From NCBI GenBank assembly GCA_025929805.1, contig JAICPP010000023.1, positions 1 through 22,759 of the forward strand: DNA of 22,759 nt. Reading direction: 5' to 3'. The notes under the pieces are model-generated. The model had not been told where the DNA came from. It made no database searches and worked only from the letters and a program-made list of their open reading frames with translations. Within the stretch, counting starts at the first letter, position 1. Every line of letters begins with the position of its first letter. Source of the DNA: Gemmatimonadales bacterium (lineage in GTDB: Bacteria > Gemmatimonadota > Gemmatimonadetes > Gemmatimonadales > GWC2-71-9). Shown here in pieces: positions 14,362-21,813 of the stretch. Both the position numbers and the translations under genes were made by a program.

Positions 14362-15117
14362 TCATGCTGGGCGTCGTCCGAGCCGAACGCTGAGCGGCCA
14401 ACGAATGCAACGAGTCGATGGGGGACCCTGCCAGAGCGGGGTCAGCTCGTCGGCGAGCGTCTCGACCGGGTCCTCTCCCGTCACTTCGCGAAACCGTTGC
14501 GTCGCCGACCAGGTTGCGACATAGCCCAGCAACTCCGGCAGCGTCCAGTACTGTTCCATAATAAAGATCGGAGCCTCGAGCTCGGGAAAGGGAAAGGGTA
14601 GCGTGCGATAACCGCTCTCGACGTGCCGACGCTCTGGTGCCCAATAAGGGCCTACGACTTCATGGTAGAAGCGTCTCAAGATGCGGTCCATTGCCGGCTC
14701 GTGGAGCGTCTGATTGCCGTAGGTCCACACGGCCAGGATCCCACCGGAGAGGAGGACTCGCTCGACTTCCTGGTAAAAGGGCTCGAGGTCGAGCCAGTGG
14801 AGGGCCTGCGCCACCGTCACCAGGTCGGCACTGCTGGAGCGGAGGGCGCTCGCCTCCGCAGTCGCCACCCAGTATTCGATGGCTGGGTGCGGCGGTGCCA
14901 TCGCCACCATGGCCTTGCTGGCATCGGTGGCCACCACCCTTCGAAAGCTGCGGGCCAGCCCCAGCGTGGCTTGACCGCTGCCCGCGGCGCAATCCCACGC
15001 AAGCTCATGCCGGCGGCACACTTTTGTGAGATAGGTGAATAACTCGTCGGGGTATCGAGGACGACAGGCGGCGTACGCTCTTGCGACGGCCGAAAAGTGG
15101 TCGGCCTGGGGTATCAC
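14362..15117 (-). CDS. Class I SAM-dependent methyltransferase
   Basis: The GTG at 15117 overlaps the stop of the peptidase gene (GTGA), giving 251 aa. The N-terminal FSAVARAYAACRPRYP matches the F-x-x-x-A-x-x-Y-x-x-x-RPxYP lead of a common methyltransferase subfamily of the UbiE/Trm9 kind. Motif I is WDCAAGSGQAT (41-51), motif II ends at D65 in VVATDAS, and LVTVAQALHWLD is motif IV. The C-terminal half contains aromatic-rich WTLPELLGYVATWSA, typical of this subfamily. The substrate, probably a small molecule, cannot be read from the sequence. It is coupled to the peptidase upstream and DoxX downstream, with no obvious shared pathway. Confidence 0.87.
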   Translation of the reverse strand: MIPQADHFSAVARAYAACRPRYPDELFTYLTKVCRRHELAWDCAAGSGQATLGLARSFRRVVATDASKAMVAMAPPHPAIEYWVATAEASALRSSSADLVTVAQALHWLDLEPFYQEVERVLLSGGILAVWTYGNQTLHEPAMDRILRRFYHEVVGPYWAPERRHVESGYRTLPFPFPELEAPIFIMEQYWTLPELLGYVATWSATQRFREVTGEDPVETLADELTPLWQGPPSTRCIRWPLSVRLGRRPA

Positions 15118-16274
15118 GGAGACTCCAGGGCTCGCCGGCGGCGGAGAATCGCCAGGACTTCAGCGACGGGCAACGCCTCCACCGTACCCCTCCTCGAGCT
15201 CACCGTCGTAGCCATCAGGAGTGAGTTGTAGATGGCCTCCTCAGTGGCCTCGACGACAGCCTGAAACAGCCCGGACATCGCGTCGTTGCTCAGCTCCTGC
15301 GGCGTTCCGACGTTCGCACCACGCCGGCGCCGCACCCGCGCATTGACCGAGAAGGCAATGACGTAATCACCCGACCCGTTGTCCATTACGGACCCGGTCC
15401 TACCCACGCCGACTATTGCCCGGGCCGCCAGGCGGCGGAGGTTCCGATCACTGAGCGGCGCGTCGGTTGCTACGACGATCATGATGGATCCACCGGCGCC
15501 CTGCTGATCCCCTGATTGCTTCACGCCGGTCCGCCCCAGCGTCCGCCCCACGGGAACTCCCAGGATGTGGAGATCTCCTCCGAAATTGGACTGCACGAGC
15601 ACTCCCACCGTCCACTGGCTGGCCGTATCCCGGCTGAGACGGGACGAAGTCCCTACCCCACCCTTCCAGCCGAAGGCGACCGTCCCGGTCCCGGCACCCA
15701 CACTGCCTTCGCCCACTCTATCGTTTGCCTGGACCAGTGCCCGGCGGACGTCCTCAGACGAGACCGGCCGTTGCCGGATCGCGTTGAGCACGAAGCCATC
15801 ATTGGTTTCCCCCACCACCGGGTTTATGGATCGCACCCCCTCCATGCCCGGCTGTTCCAGGAGATACGCCACCATCGCGTCGGCCACCTTCCAGACGCAC
15901 AGGGTACAGGTGAGCAAGATCGGCGTCTCCAGCTCGCCCAGTTCCAAGACCTGGGTGGTGCCCAGCAGCTTGCCGAATCCATTGCCGACGTATACCGCTG
16001 CGGGTACCCGCTCGAAGAAGAGATTGCCGGGATGCGGCAAGATTGCAGTGACCCCGGTGCGGACCGAATCACCCTGGAGCACGGTGGTGTGCCCCACCGT
16101 CACACCGGATACATCGGCGATGGAGTTCAGTGGACCGGTTCGGAGCGTTCCCGGAGCAATCCCCAGCGCACGAGCTCGGCCTCGTTGTTGCGCGCTGCCA
16201 GGAAAGCTCATGCAGGCCAGGAGGAGAGCGCACAGGAGAAAGGACCGGCCGCCGAGCGCCATTGGTGGCTTCAT
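15114..16274 (-). CDS. Exported P1/S58 family peptidase (DmpA-type aminopeptidase)
   Basis: The ATG at 16274 gives 386 aa beginning with a signal peptide (hydrophobic run LLCALLLA, then PGSAQQ). An upstream in-frame extension is rejected because it overlaps the Nudix gene and has no signal-like start. Family features are LNSIADVSGVTVGHTT, YVGNGFGKLLG, NPVVGETNDG, and VGAGTGTVAFGWKGGVGTSSR. The autocleavage site is GGSIMIVVATDAPL, where S263 should become the N-terminal nucleophile of the beta chain, as in DmpA. The end has AIYNSLLMATTV. DmpA-type enzymes release N-terminal residues, including D-amino acids or beta-amino acids. Export suggests a periplasmic role, perhaps in peptide scavenging. 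The Nudix stop is four bases upstream. Confidence 0.9.
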   Translation of the reverse strand: MKPPMALGGRSFLLCALLLACMSFPGSAQQRGRARALGIAPGTLRTGPLNSIADVSGVTVGHTTVLQGDSVRTGVTAILPHPGNLFFERVPAAVYVGNGFGKLLGTTQVLELGELETPILLTCTLCVWKVADAMVAYLLEQPGMEGVRSINPVVGETNDGFVLNAIRQRPVSSEDVRRALVQANDRVGEGSVGAGTGTVAFGWKGGVGTSSRLSRDTASQWTVGVLVQSNFGGDLHILGVPVGRTLGRTGVKQSGDQQGAGGSIMIVVATDAPLSDRNLRRLAARAIVGVGRTGSVMDNGSGDYVIAFSVNARVRRRRGANVGTPQELSNDAMSGLFQAVVEATEEAIYNSLLMATTVSSRRGTVEALPVAEVLAILRRRRALESP

Positions 16275-16278
16275 GACT

Positions 16279-16782
16279 CTATGCCCCAGGGGACGGTGGG
16301 TACAACGCGGTTTCCAGTCGGGTGATGAGCTCAGCCTGCGCTGAGTTGATCTTCTCACGGGCGATGGCAGGGGTGAACCAGGCACACCGATCGACTTCGG
16401 GGAAGGTGAGCCAACGGCCCGACCCCCGGGGCCACTCGGTTTTCATGGTGTTGCTGGTGACCTTGGCCGGATCGGCGTCGCCCTCCCAGGCCCAGGCGTG
16501 CACCAGCTTACCCGCCTTCTGCCGAACCACTCCCAACGGGATGAACGGCCCCTTGGGCAGGATGCCGGTTTCCTCCTCGAACTCACGGCATGCCGCTGCC
16601 AACAGCTCCTCGCCCGGCTCAGGCAGCCCCTTGGGAATAGTCCACGCCCCCATTTCGCGATCTTTCCAGAAGGGGCCCCCGGGATGCGCCAGGAACAGCT
16701 CGAGACCTTCAGGCGCACGACGGTATAGAAGGAGTCCCGCACTGGCATTGGAGGATCTCAGGGTGACACTCGCAACGCGCAA
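16279..16782 (-). CDS. Nudix hydrolase
   Basis: The complete Nudix box GX5EX7REUXEEXGU is present as GLPEPGEELLAAACREFEEETGI (split at residues 52-74). It is preceded by SAGLLLYRR and FLAHPGGPFWKD, and flanked by AWTIPKG, the usual leading strand of the COG4119-like NTP pyrophosphohydrolases. The start is uncertain. I use TTG 16782 (167 aa), which overlaps the lipoprotein gene by 25 bases and gives the normal short N-terminus; a GTG at 16857 would add 25 Arg-rich residues. It is cytoplasmic and cleaves a nucleoside-diphosphate-linked compound. The next gene, the peptidase, starts four bases after its stop. Confidence 0.88.
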   Translation of the reverse strand: MRVASVTLRSSNASAGLLLYRRAPEGLELFLAHPGGPFWKDREMGAWTIPKGLPEPGEELLAAACREFEEETGILPKGPFIPLGVVRQKAGKLVHAWAWEGDADPAKVTSNTMKTEWPRGSGRWLTFPEVDRCAWFTPAIAREKINSAQAELITRLETALYPPSPGA

Positions 16783-17321
16783 AAGTATCCCGCGGGATCG
16801 GGCAGGATTCGCCCGCGGTCGCCGGCAGCCGGTTCCAGAGTCGATTCTGCCCTCCACCAGCCCCAGAAACCCTCAGGCGCCACCGCCGTGATGGTGAGAT
16901 GCTCGACATACCCCTCCAGCGCCCCAACCACTCCCAGGACGAGGTGGTCGCCCGCGAGGACGGCGCGGGCGCGAGTCTCCGCGCGGGGCGGCAGCGCTGC
17001 GCGCGGCCCCTGATCGCCGCCCTGAAGTTCCACCCAGCCGACCAGATCCCGCACCGGACCTCCCACGGCTCCAGCCCGAGCCGCGGAATCGAGTGGCTCC
17101 AGGTGGAGGCCACTCGCAGTCACCACGCCGACGTCAGGCTGGGTTCGCACCTGAAACAATTTGTACCCGCCGGCGAGTAGGGCAGGTCTGCTCCCGAGGG
17201 GATGCTCCGCATTGGGTGGCACGCCGGGCCGGCACTGCTCAGGGTGGGGCATGGCCGGATGCGGCTGACACCCGGAGATTCCGATGCCAAACGCGGAGGC
17301 CAACTTTATTGCTCGGCGCAT
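16758..17321 (-). CDS. Hypothetical lipoprotein
   Basis: This 187-aa ORF starts at ATG 17321 with GGGGG four bases upstream; a TTG five codons earlier is less likely. The N-terminus MRRAIKLASAFGIGISGC is a lipoprotein signal with C18 as the lipid site. The rest is rich in Gly, Ala and Val and contains YKLFQVRTQPDVGVV, a WVELQ strand and a repeated Val/Leu segment (VLAGDHLVLGVVGALEGYVEHLTITAV), then GFWGWW and PDPAGYFCALRV at the end. I do not recognise a family. It is the first gene of the operon that runs to the terminator at 13371-13404, and it is divergent from the kinase operon across 212 bp. Confidence 0.65.
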   Translation of the reverse strand: MRRAIKLASAFGIGISGCQPHPAMPHPEQCRPGVPPNAEHPLGSRPALLAGGYKLFQVRTQPDVGVVTASGLHLEPLDSAARAGAVGGPVRDLVGWVELQGGDQGPRAALPPRAETRARAVLAGDHLVLGVVGALEGYVEHLTITAVAPEGFWGWWRAESTLEPAAGDRGRILPDPAGYFCALRVSP

Positions 17322-17533
17322 ACGCCCCCGAACCAATGGCTCATATAGCGTGAGGAGGTTTCGCCCCGCTGAGTAGCGTGGCTATAGGGCACCATGCAGA
17401 AGAGAGGAGTATCCATCCCGGCCAGGACGGAACCGATTCGAACGTACGGTCGTTGGAGTAGAAGGTCTAGTGGTCTAGGGTTCAGGCCAAAATCATAGTA
17501 GCCTTAGGATGACCCCTTTGCCGTGAAGCGCAC

Positions 17534-19204
17534 ATGAGCACGCGACGCCTTTTGGGCCGCCGGCCTTCGACACCTGTAAAGACCTCCGATAGCACCAGAC
17601 CGGGCGAAAGCCTGCCCAACGACGTAGTGTGTCAGACCTGCCGAAGAGTCGGCATAGCGAGCGTCGTTTTTGCCTCGTTGTGGGCGATCACGTTGTTCAT
17701 GAATAATGTGGTCGCGGGCTGGCTGGGTGAAATGGGTTTCATGCGTGAGCTCTGGCCGTTTCCCGGCAATATCGTCGCGGTCATCGGGGTGGCAAGCTCG
17801 CTCTTGATGACGGCGTTGGCCCGCCGACTCAGCGGCAAGTCCATTCTGCTCGATGTCGGCTCCGGATATCTGGTCCTCCAGTGTTTACTCGTCTCCATTC
17901 TGAGCCAGTGGTCTCCCGGACCGATCAGCCCGCGGGTGTCCTGGGTCTGCATTCCTATTCTCTTCTATCCAGCCATCGTGCCTAATACTCCCAGGAAGAC
18001 CCTGGTAACCTCGCTACTGGCCGCTTCCACCGAGCCGCTCGCGCTGGGACTGAGCCACCTTCGAGGGGTACAGGTTCCCCTCAATACGTTTTATCTGCTC
18101 TGGGACTTTTTTCCTACGTATGTCTGCGCGTTCCTCGTGGTGATCCCGGTCAAGATCATCCATGGGCTGGGTCAGCAGGTGCGCCGCGCCCGAGAACTGG
18201 GGAGCTACCGGCTGGAAGATCGCCTCGGGCAGGGGGGCATGGGTGAGGTGTTCCGGGCCACTCATCAGATGTTGGCGCGACCCGCCGCGGTCAAGCTCAT
18301 CCGGTCGGAGATTCTGGGCTCCAGCACACCGTCGGCGGCCAAGGTGATCATCGAGCGCTTTCGCCGCGAGGCCGAGGCGGCGGCCTCCCTCCGGTCACCA
18401 CACACCATCAGCCTCTACGACTTCGGGGTCGCTCAGGACGGCACGTTCTTTCTGGTGATGGAACTCTTGGACGGACTCGACATGGAGACGCTGGTGGATC
18501 GGTTCGGGCCGGTGCCCCCGGAGCGTGCGGTCCATCTCCTTCGGCAGGTGTGCGAGTCGCTGGCCGAAGCTCATACCCGCGGACTGGTGCACCGCGACAT
18601 CAAGCCATCCAACATTTTCACCTGCCGGATGGGCTTGCAGGTGGACTTCGTGAAGGTGCTGGACTTCGGGCTGGTGAAGGCCATGGGTGAGGGCGGACGC
18701 GAGTCCACTTTACTCACCGCACCCGATAGCACGACAGGCACGCCGGCTTACATAGCGCCGGAAGTGATCCGAGGAGATCGGGTCCCCGATCATCGGGTGG
18801 ACATCTACACGCTAGGGTGCGTGGCCTACTGGCTGCTGACCGGCCGTCTCGTTTTTCAGGCTCCCAATGCAATTCAGCTCATGTACCAGCACGCCAACGC
18901 GGACCCGGTAGCGCCTTCGGAGCGGAGCGAGCTGGAGATCTCTCCCGAGCTGGACCGGGTTATCCTCTCCTGCCTGGCCAAGCTGCCGGAAGAACGGCCG
19001 CAGTCGGCCGCTGAGCTGTCGCGGCTTCTGGCCGATGCGGTTCCGGCCGCAGTGTGGACCGACGAGCGGGCGCATCGCTGGTGGGAACGGCACCACCCCG
19101 AAACCGCGGGGCTCCATCCTTCCCACTTGGGCCCGAGAATTCTGACCAAGACCATGGATGTGGGCTGGACGCCCATCGAGGCCGCTTCTCCCACAGCCCC
19201 CTGA
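17534..19204 (+). CDS. Membrane-anchored eukaryotic-type Ser/Thr protein kinase with N-terminal multi-pass domain
   Basis: This 556-aa protein starts at ATG 17534. Residues about 40-206 contain five or six hydrophobic helices, and the kinase domain begins near 223 (YRLEDRLGQGGMGEVFRA). Visible motifs are K254 in AAVKLI, E279 or E281 in the C-helix, HRDIKPSN (353-360, catalytic D355), DFG (377-379) and APE (408-410), so it should be active. A C-terminal tail of about 60 residues follows the kinase fold. Unlike PknB, the membrane part is at the N-terminus and there are no PASTA domains. A C33-x-x-C36 pair precedes the first helix. It heads a run of four closely spaced genes, which suggests it signals to, or from, nucleotide transport and envelope functions. 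Confidence 0.92.
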   Translation: MSTRRLLGRRPSTPVKTSDSTRPGESLPNDVVCQTCRRVGIASVVFASLWAITLFMNNVVAGWLGEMGFMRELWPFPGNIVAVIGVASSLLMTALARRLSGKSILLDVGSGYLVLQCLLVSILSQWSPGPISPRVSWVCIPILFYPAIVPNTPRKTLVTSLLAASTEPLALGLSHLRGVQVPLNTFYLLWDFFPTYVCAFLVVIPVKIIHGLGQQVRRARELGSYRLEDRLGQGGMGEVFRATHQMLARPAAVKLIRSEILGSSTPSAAKVIIERFRREAEAAASLRSPHTISLYDFGVAQDGTFFLVMELLDGLDMETLVDRFGPVPPERAVHLLRQVCESLAEAHTRGLVHRDIKPSNIFTCRMGLQVDFVKVLDFGLVKAMGEGGRESTLLTAPDSTTGTPAYIAPEVIRGDRVPDHRVDIYTLGCVAYWLLTGRLVFQAPNAIQLMYQHANADPVAPSERSELEISPELDRVILSCLAKLPEERPQSAAELSRLLADAVPAAVWTDERAHRWWERHHPETAGLHPSHLGPRILTKTMDVGWTPIEAASPTAP

Positions 19205-19215
19205 CAGTTCACCTC

Positions 19216-20667
19216 ATGACGGCGGGGACGGGTATAGCGTCGCCGACTGTGGATCGGGCCGGACTGCTGGATCGCGCACTCCGGCTGTTCACTGATGTTC
19301 GGGCCGGGGAGGGCGGCACGGCCATACTGCTCGCATTCAATGTGCTCCTCCTCTTCTCTGCCTACTACCTCATCAAGCCGATCCGGGAAGCACTCATTCT
19401 GACGGGCGGTGGCGCCGAAGTGAAGTCGTACGCTGCTGCCGGCCAGGCGCTCTTGCTGCTTGGTTTGGTGCCGGCCTACGGTGCGCTGGCAGACCGCCTT
19501 CCCCGTCGTAGTCTGCTCAATGCGGTGACGGCCTTCTTTGCCGTGTGTCTCGTGCTGTTCTCCGCCCTGACCCGAGCCGAGCTCTCCGTAGGTGTGGTCT
19601 TCTTTCTCTGGGTCGGGATCTTCAACCTGATGATACCCGCGCAGTTCTGGTCCTTTGCCAACGACGTCTACACCAAGGAACAAGGCGAGCGACTCTTCGC
19701 GATCGTGGCGTTCGGTAGCTCCCTCGGCGCACTGGTGGGCAGTGTGCTGGCTGGCCGGCTGATTCCTCTCATCGGGGTACCCCAGGTTCTGCTCCTGGCC
19801 GCTGGGTTGATCGTGCTCGGGGCAGTGATCAGCAATGTGGTCGATGCGCGCGAGCGGGTTCGTCATGAGACTCATCTTCCGCTGCACCTCACCACGGCCG
19901 AGATCCCGGCCGCCACCGGGGAATACCAGATCCAGACGGTCGAGGACAGCAGGAAGCTCACGGTGTCGCTACCCGGGATTTCCGCCGGCCCCCGGAGCGG
20001 CACGTTTCGGCTGGTGTTCCAGGATCGTTACCTGCTCTTGATGGCTTTCCTGATACTGATGGTGAACTGGGTCAATACGACCGGCGAATACATCCTGGGC
20101 CGCACCCTGACCGGGGCAGCTGAAGCTGCGGTAGCATCGGGCACGGCCGGGGGATTGACGGTCTCCGAGTACATCGGTCAGTTCTATTCCAATTTCTTCT
20201 TTTTCGTCAACCTGCTGGGGCTTACCCTGCAACTCTTCGTGGTTGCCCGCTTACTCAAGTACTTGGGGGTGAGGGTCGCAGTAATGGTGTTGCCGCTCAT
20301 CGCGCTTACCGGCTATGCCCTCCTGGCGCTGGCGCCGATTCTCGCGCTGGTTCGTACGGTAAAAATCGCAGAGAACGCCACCGACTACTCCATCCAGAAT
20401 ACGGTTCGCAATGTGCTGTTTCTCCCAACCAGCCGGGAGCAGAAGTACAAGGCCAAACAGGCCATTGACTCATTCTTCTGGCGCGCGGGGGACGTGCTGT
20501 CGGCTGCCCTGGTCTACGTGGGCGTGACTCTGTTGGGGCTCGGCGCGACCGGCTTTGCCCGAGTCAACCTGGTCCTCGCCTTCATCTGGGCGCTGCTGGC
20601 CCTGTCCGTGGGACGCGAATACATACGGAGATCGAGAGCACAGCCGGCCACTCCTACCAACCGGTGA
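19216..20667 (+). CDS. NTT-type (Npt1/Npt2-like) nucleotide transporter
   Basis: The ATG at 19216 lies 11 bases after the kinase stop and gives 483 aa. A longer frame would overlap the kinase tail and is rejected. The protein has about 12 hydrophobic helices. Near the N-terminus, FNVLLLFSAYYLIKPIREALIL resembles the first helix of ATP/ADP carriers (NTT, TlcA). IPAQFWSFANDVYTKEQGERLFAIVAFGSSLGALVGS is the most conserved block of this group. A hydrophilic insert (about 215-270) separates the halves. ENATDYSIQNTVRNVLFLPTSREQKYKAKQAIDSFFWR is also NTT-like. Homologues in free-living bacteria are known but their substrates are not. It may move nucleotides or another anion across the inner membrane. 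Its stop overlaps the next GTG (GTGA). Confidence 0.83.
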   Translation: MTAGTGIASPTVDRAGLLDRALRLFTDVRAGEGGTAILLAFNVLLLFSAYYLIKPIREALILTGGGAEVKSYAAAGQALLLLGLVPAYGALADRLPRRSLLNAVTAFFAVCLVLFSALTRAELSVGVVFFLWVGIFNLMIPAQFWSFANDVYTKEQGERLFAIVAFGSSLGALVGSVLAGRLIPLIGVPQVLLLAAGLIVLGAVISNVVDARERVRHETHLPLHLTTAEIPAATGEYQIQTVEDSRKLTVSLPGISAGPRSGTFRLVFQDRYLLLMAFLILMVNWVNTTGEYILGRTLTGAAEAAVASGTAGGLTVSEYIGQFYSNFFFFVNLLGLTLQLFVVARLLKYLGVRVAVMVLPLIALTGYALLALAPILALVRTVKIAENATDYSIQNTVRNVLFLPTSREQKYKAKQAIDSFFWRAGDVLSAALVYVGVTLLGLGATGFARVNLVLAFIWALLALSVGREYIRRSRAQPATPTNR

Positions 20668-21806
20668 GTTTCGGATCCTACCGGTGGCTGGTCGCCCTGG
20701 GGTTAACGGCAGCTTGTGCCGGTCAGATGCCCCCGGTCCATTCCGTCGCGCCGCTTGTCGCCAGCCAGCTTGTCGTGAGCCTTTATCTCATCGGCGACGC
20801 GGGATCGCCGGCTGCTGAAGGGGAGCCGGTCCTGCAGGCTTTGCGCCGAGACCTTGATCTCCGGCCGGCAAAGCGCGTGGTGGTGTTCCTGGGAGACAAT
20901 GCCTATCCCCGGGGACTGCCCCCGGCAAACCATTCTGGTCGTGCGGAGGCCGAGCGGAGGCTCGCCGCCCAGGTAGATGTAGTCACCCGCGCCCCGGCGG
21001 AGGGATATTTTGTTCTGGGCAATCACGATTGGGACCGCTATGGAAGCGAGGGTTGGGCTGCCGCCCGCCGGCAGGACCACTACATCGATTCCATTGGTCG
21101 GGGCCTGGTCATGGTGGAACCGAATGATGGATGCCCCGGGCCAAGCACGAAAGACATCGGCGAGCGCCTGCGACTGGTCCTGGTCGACACTCAGTGGTGG
21201 CTCCACCAAGGCCTCAAGCCATTGCATCCCACGTCGCGCTGCCCCACCGACTCCGAGAGGGAGATAGTCGACTCTCTTCGTTCGGCGATTGGCAACGCTG
21301 GCTCGCGCCTGGTGGTGGTCGCCGGGCATCATCCACTGGCGTCGGGAGGTGTTCACGGGGGATACTTCGGCTGGAAAGATCACCTGTTTCCGCTGCGCCT
21401 GGCCGTTCCGGGACTGTGGTTGCCCGTGCCGTTCATTGGCTCGCTCTATCCAGCAGCAAGGCAGCATGGTATCTCCCATCAGGATTTGCCCTCGCACGAG
21501 TACCAGAGGCTCGTTGCCGCGTTTGGGCGAGCGTTCGACCCGACCCGACCTGCGCTCTACGCGGCCGGACACGAGCACAACCTTCAGGTAATCGCCGGAG
21601 GGTCGGCGCGGCTGCAACTGGTGAGTGGCGGAGGAGTTTTCGGTCACAGTGGGCGGGCTGTGTCGATTGCAGGAACCCTGTTCGCCCGCGAGGCCAGCGG
21701 GTTTGCCCGTTTGGATATTCCAAGGAGCGGCCCCGCGCGCCTGGCCGTACTGCAGGTGGATGGCAGTGGACGGGCCCGCGAAGTCTTCTCGACATGGATA
21801 AACTAG
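20664..21806 (+). CDS. Calcineurin-like metallophosphoesterase, probable lipoprotein
   Basis: The GTG at 20664 overlaps the transporter stop by 4 bases and gives 380 aa. The N-terminus ends in LTAAC (C18), a likely lipoprotein site. The metallophosphoesterase motifs are all present in order: D45 in LIGDAG, GDN (77-79) in FLGDNAYP, GNHD (119-122), GHH (221-223) in VVAGHHPLASGG, and GHEH (302-305). This is the complete two-metal set, so an active phosphatase is expected on the periplasmic side or cell surface. The arrangement resembles purple-acid-phosphatase-like enzymes. The next gene starts seven bases after the stop. From memory, related phosphoesterases in Bacteroidetes are fused to Omp85-type barrels, and here the two parts would be separate genes. 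The substrate is not identified. Confidence 0.88.
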   Translation: MSFGSYRWLVALGLTAACAGQMPPVHSVAPLVASQLVVSLYLIGDAGSPAAEGEPVLQALRRDLDLRPAKRVVVFLGDNAYPRGLPPANHSGRAEAERRLAAQVDVVTRAPAEGYFVLGNHDWDRYGSEGWAAARRQDHYIDSIGRGLVMVEPNDGCPGPSTKDIGERLRLVLVDTQWWLHQGLKPLHPTSRCPTDSEREIVDSLRSAIGNAGSRLVVVAGHHPLASGGVHGGYFGWKDHLFPLRLAVPGLWLPVPFIGSLYPAARQHGISHQDLPSHEYQRLVAAFGRAFDPTRPALYAAGHEHNLQVIAGGSARLQLVSGGGVFGHSGRAVSIAGTLFAREASGFARLDIPRSGPARLAVLQVDGSGRAREVFSTWIN

Positions 21807-21813
21807 TGCAGCT

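Noticed and set aside
16783..16857. Longer start for the Nudix gene at GTG 16857
   Set aside because: It would overlap the lipoprotein gene by about 100 bases and add residues not usual for the family, though it cannot be excluded.
17464..17478. Direct repeat GGTCTAG-T-GGTCTAG upstream of the kinase gene
   Set aside because: It is a short 7-bp duplication with no recognisable -35/-10 pair around it; it could be chance.
17394..17501. Possible 34-35 codon ORF from ATG 17394 in the divergent region
   Set aside because: No Shine-Dalgarno, basic low-structure sequence and no neighbour support.
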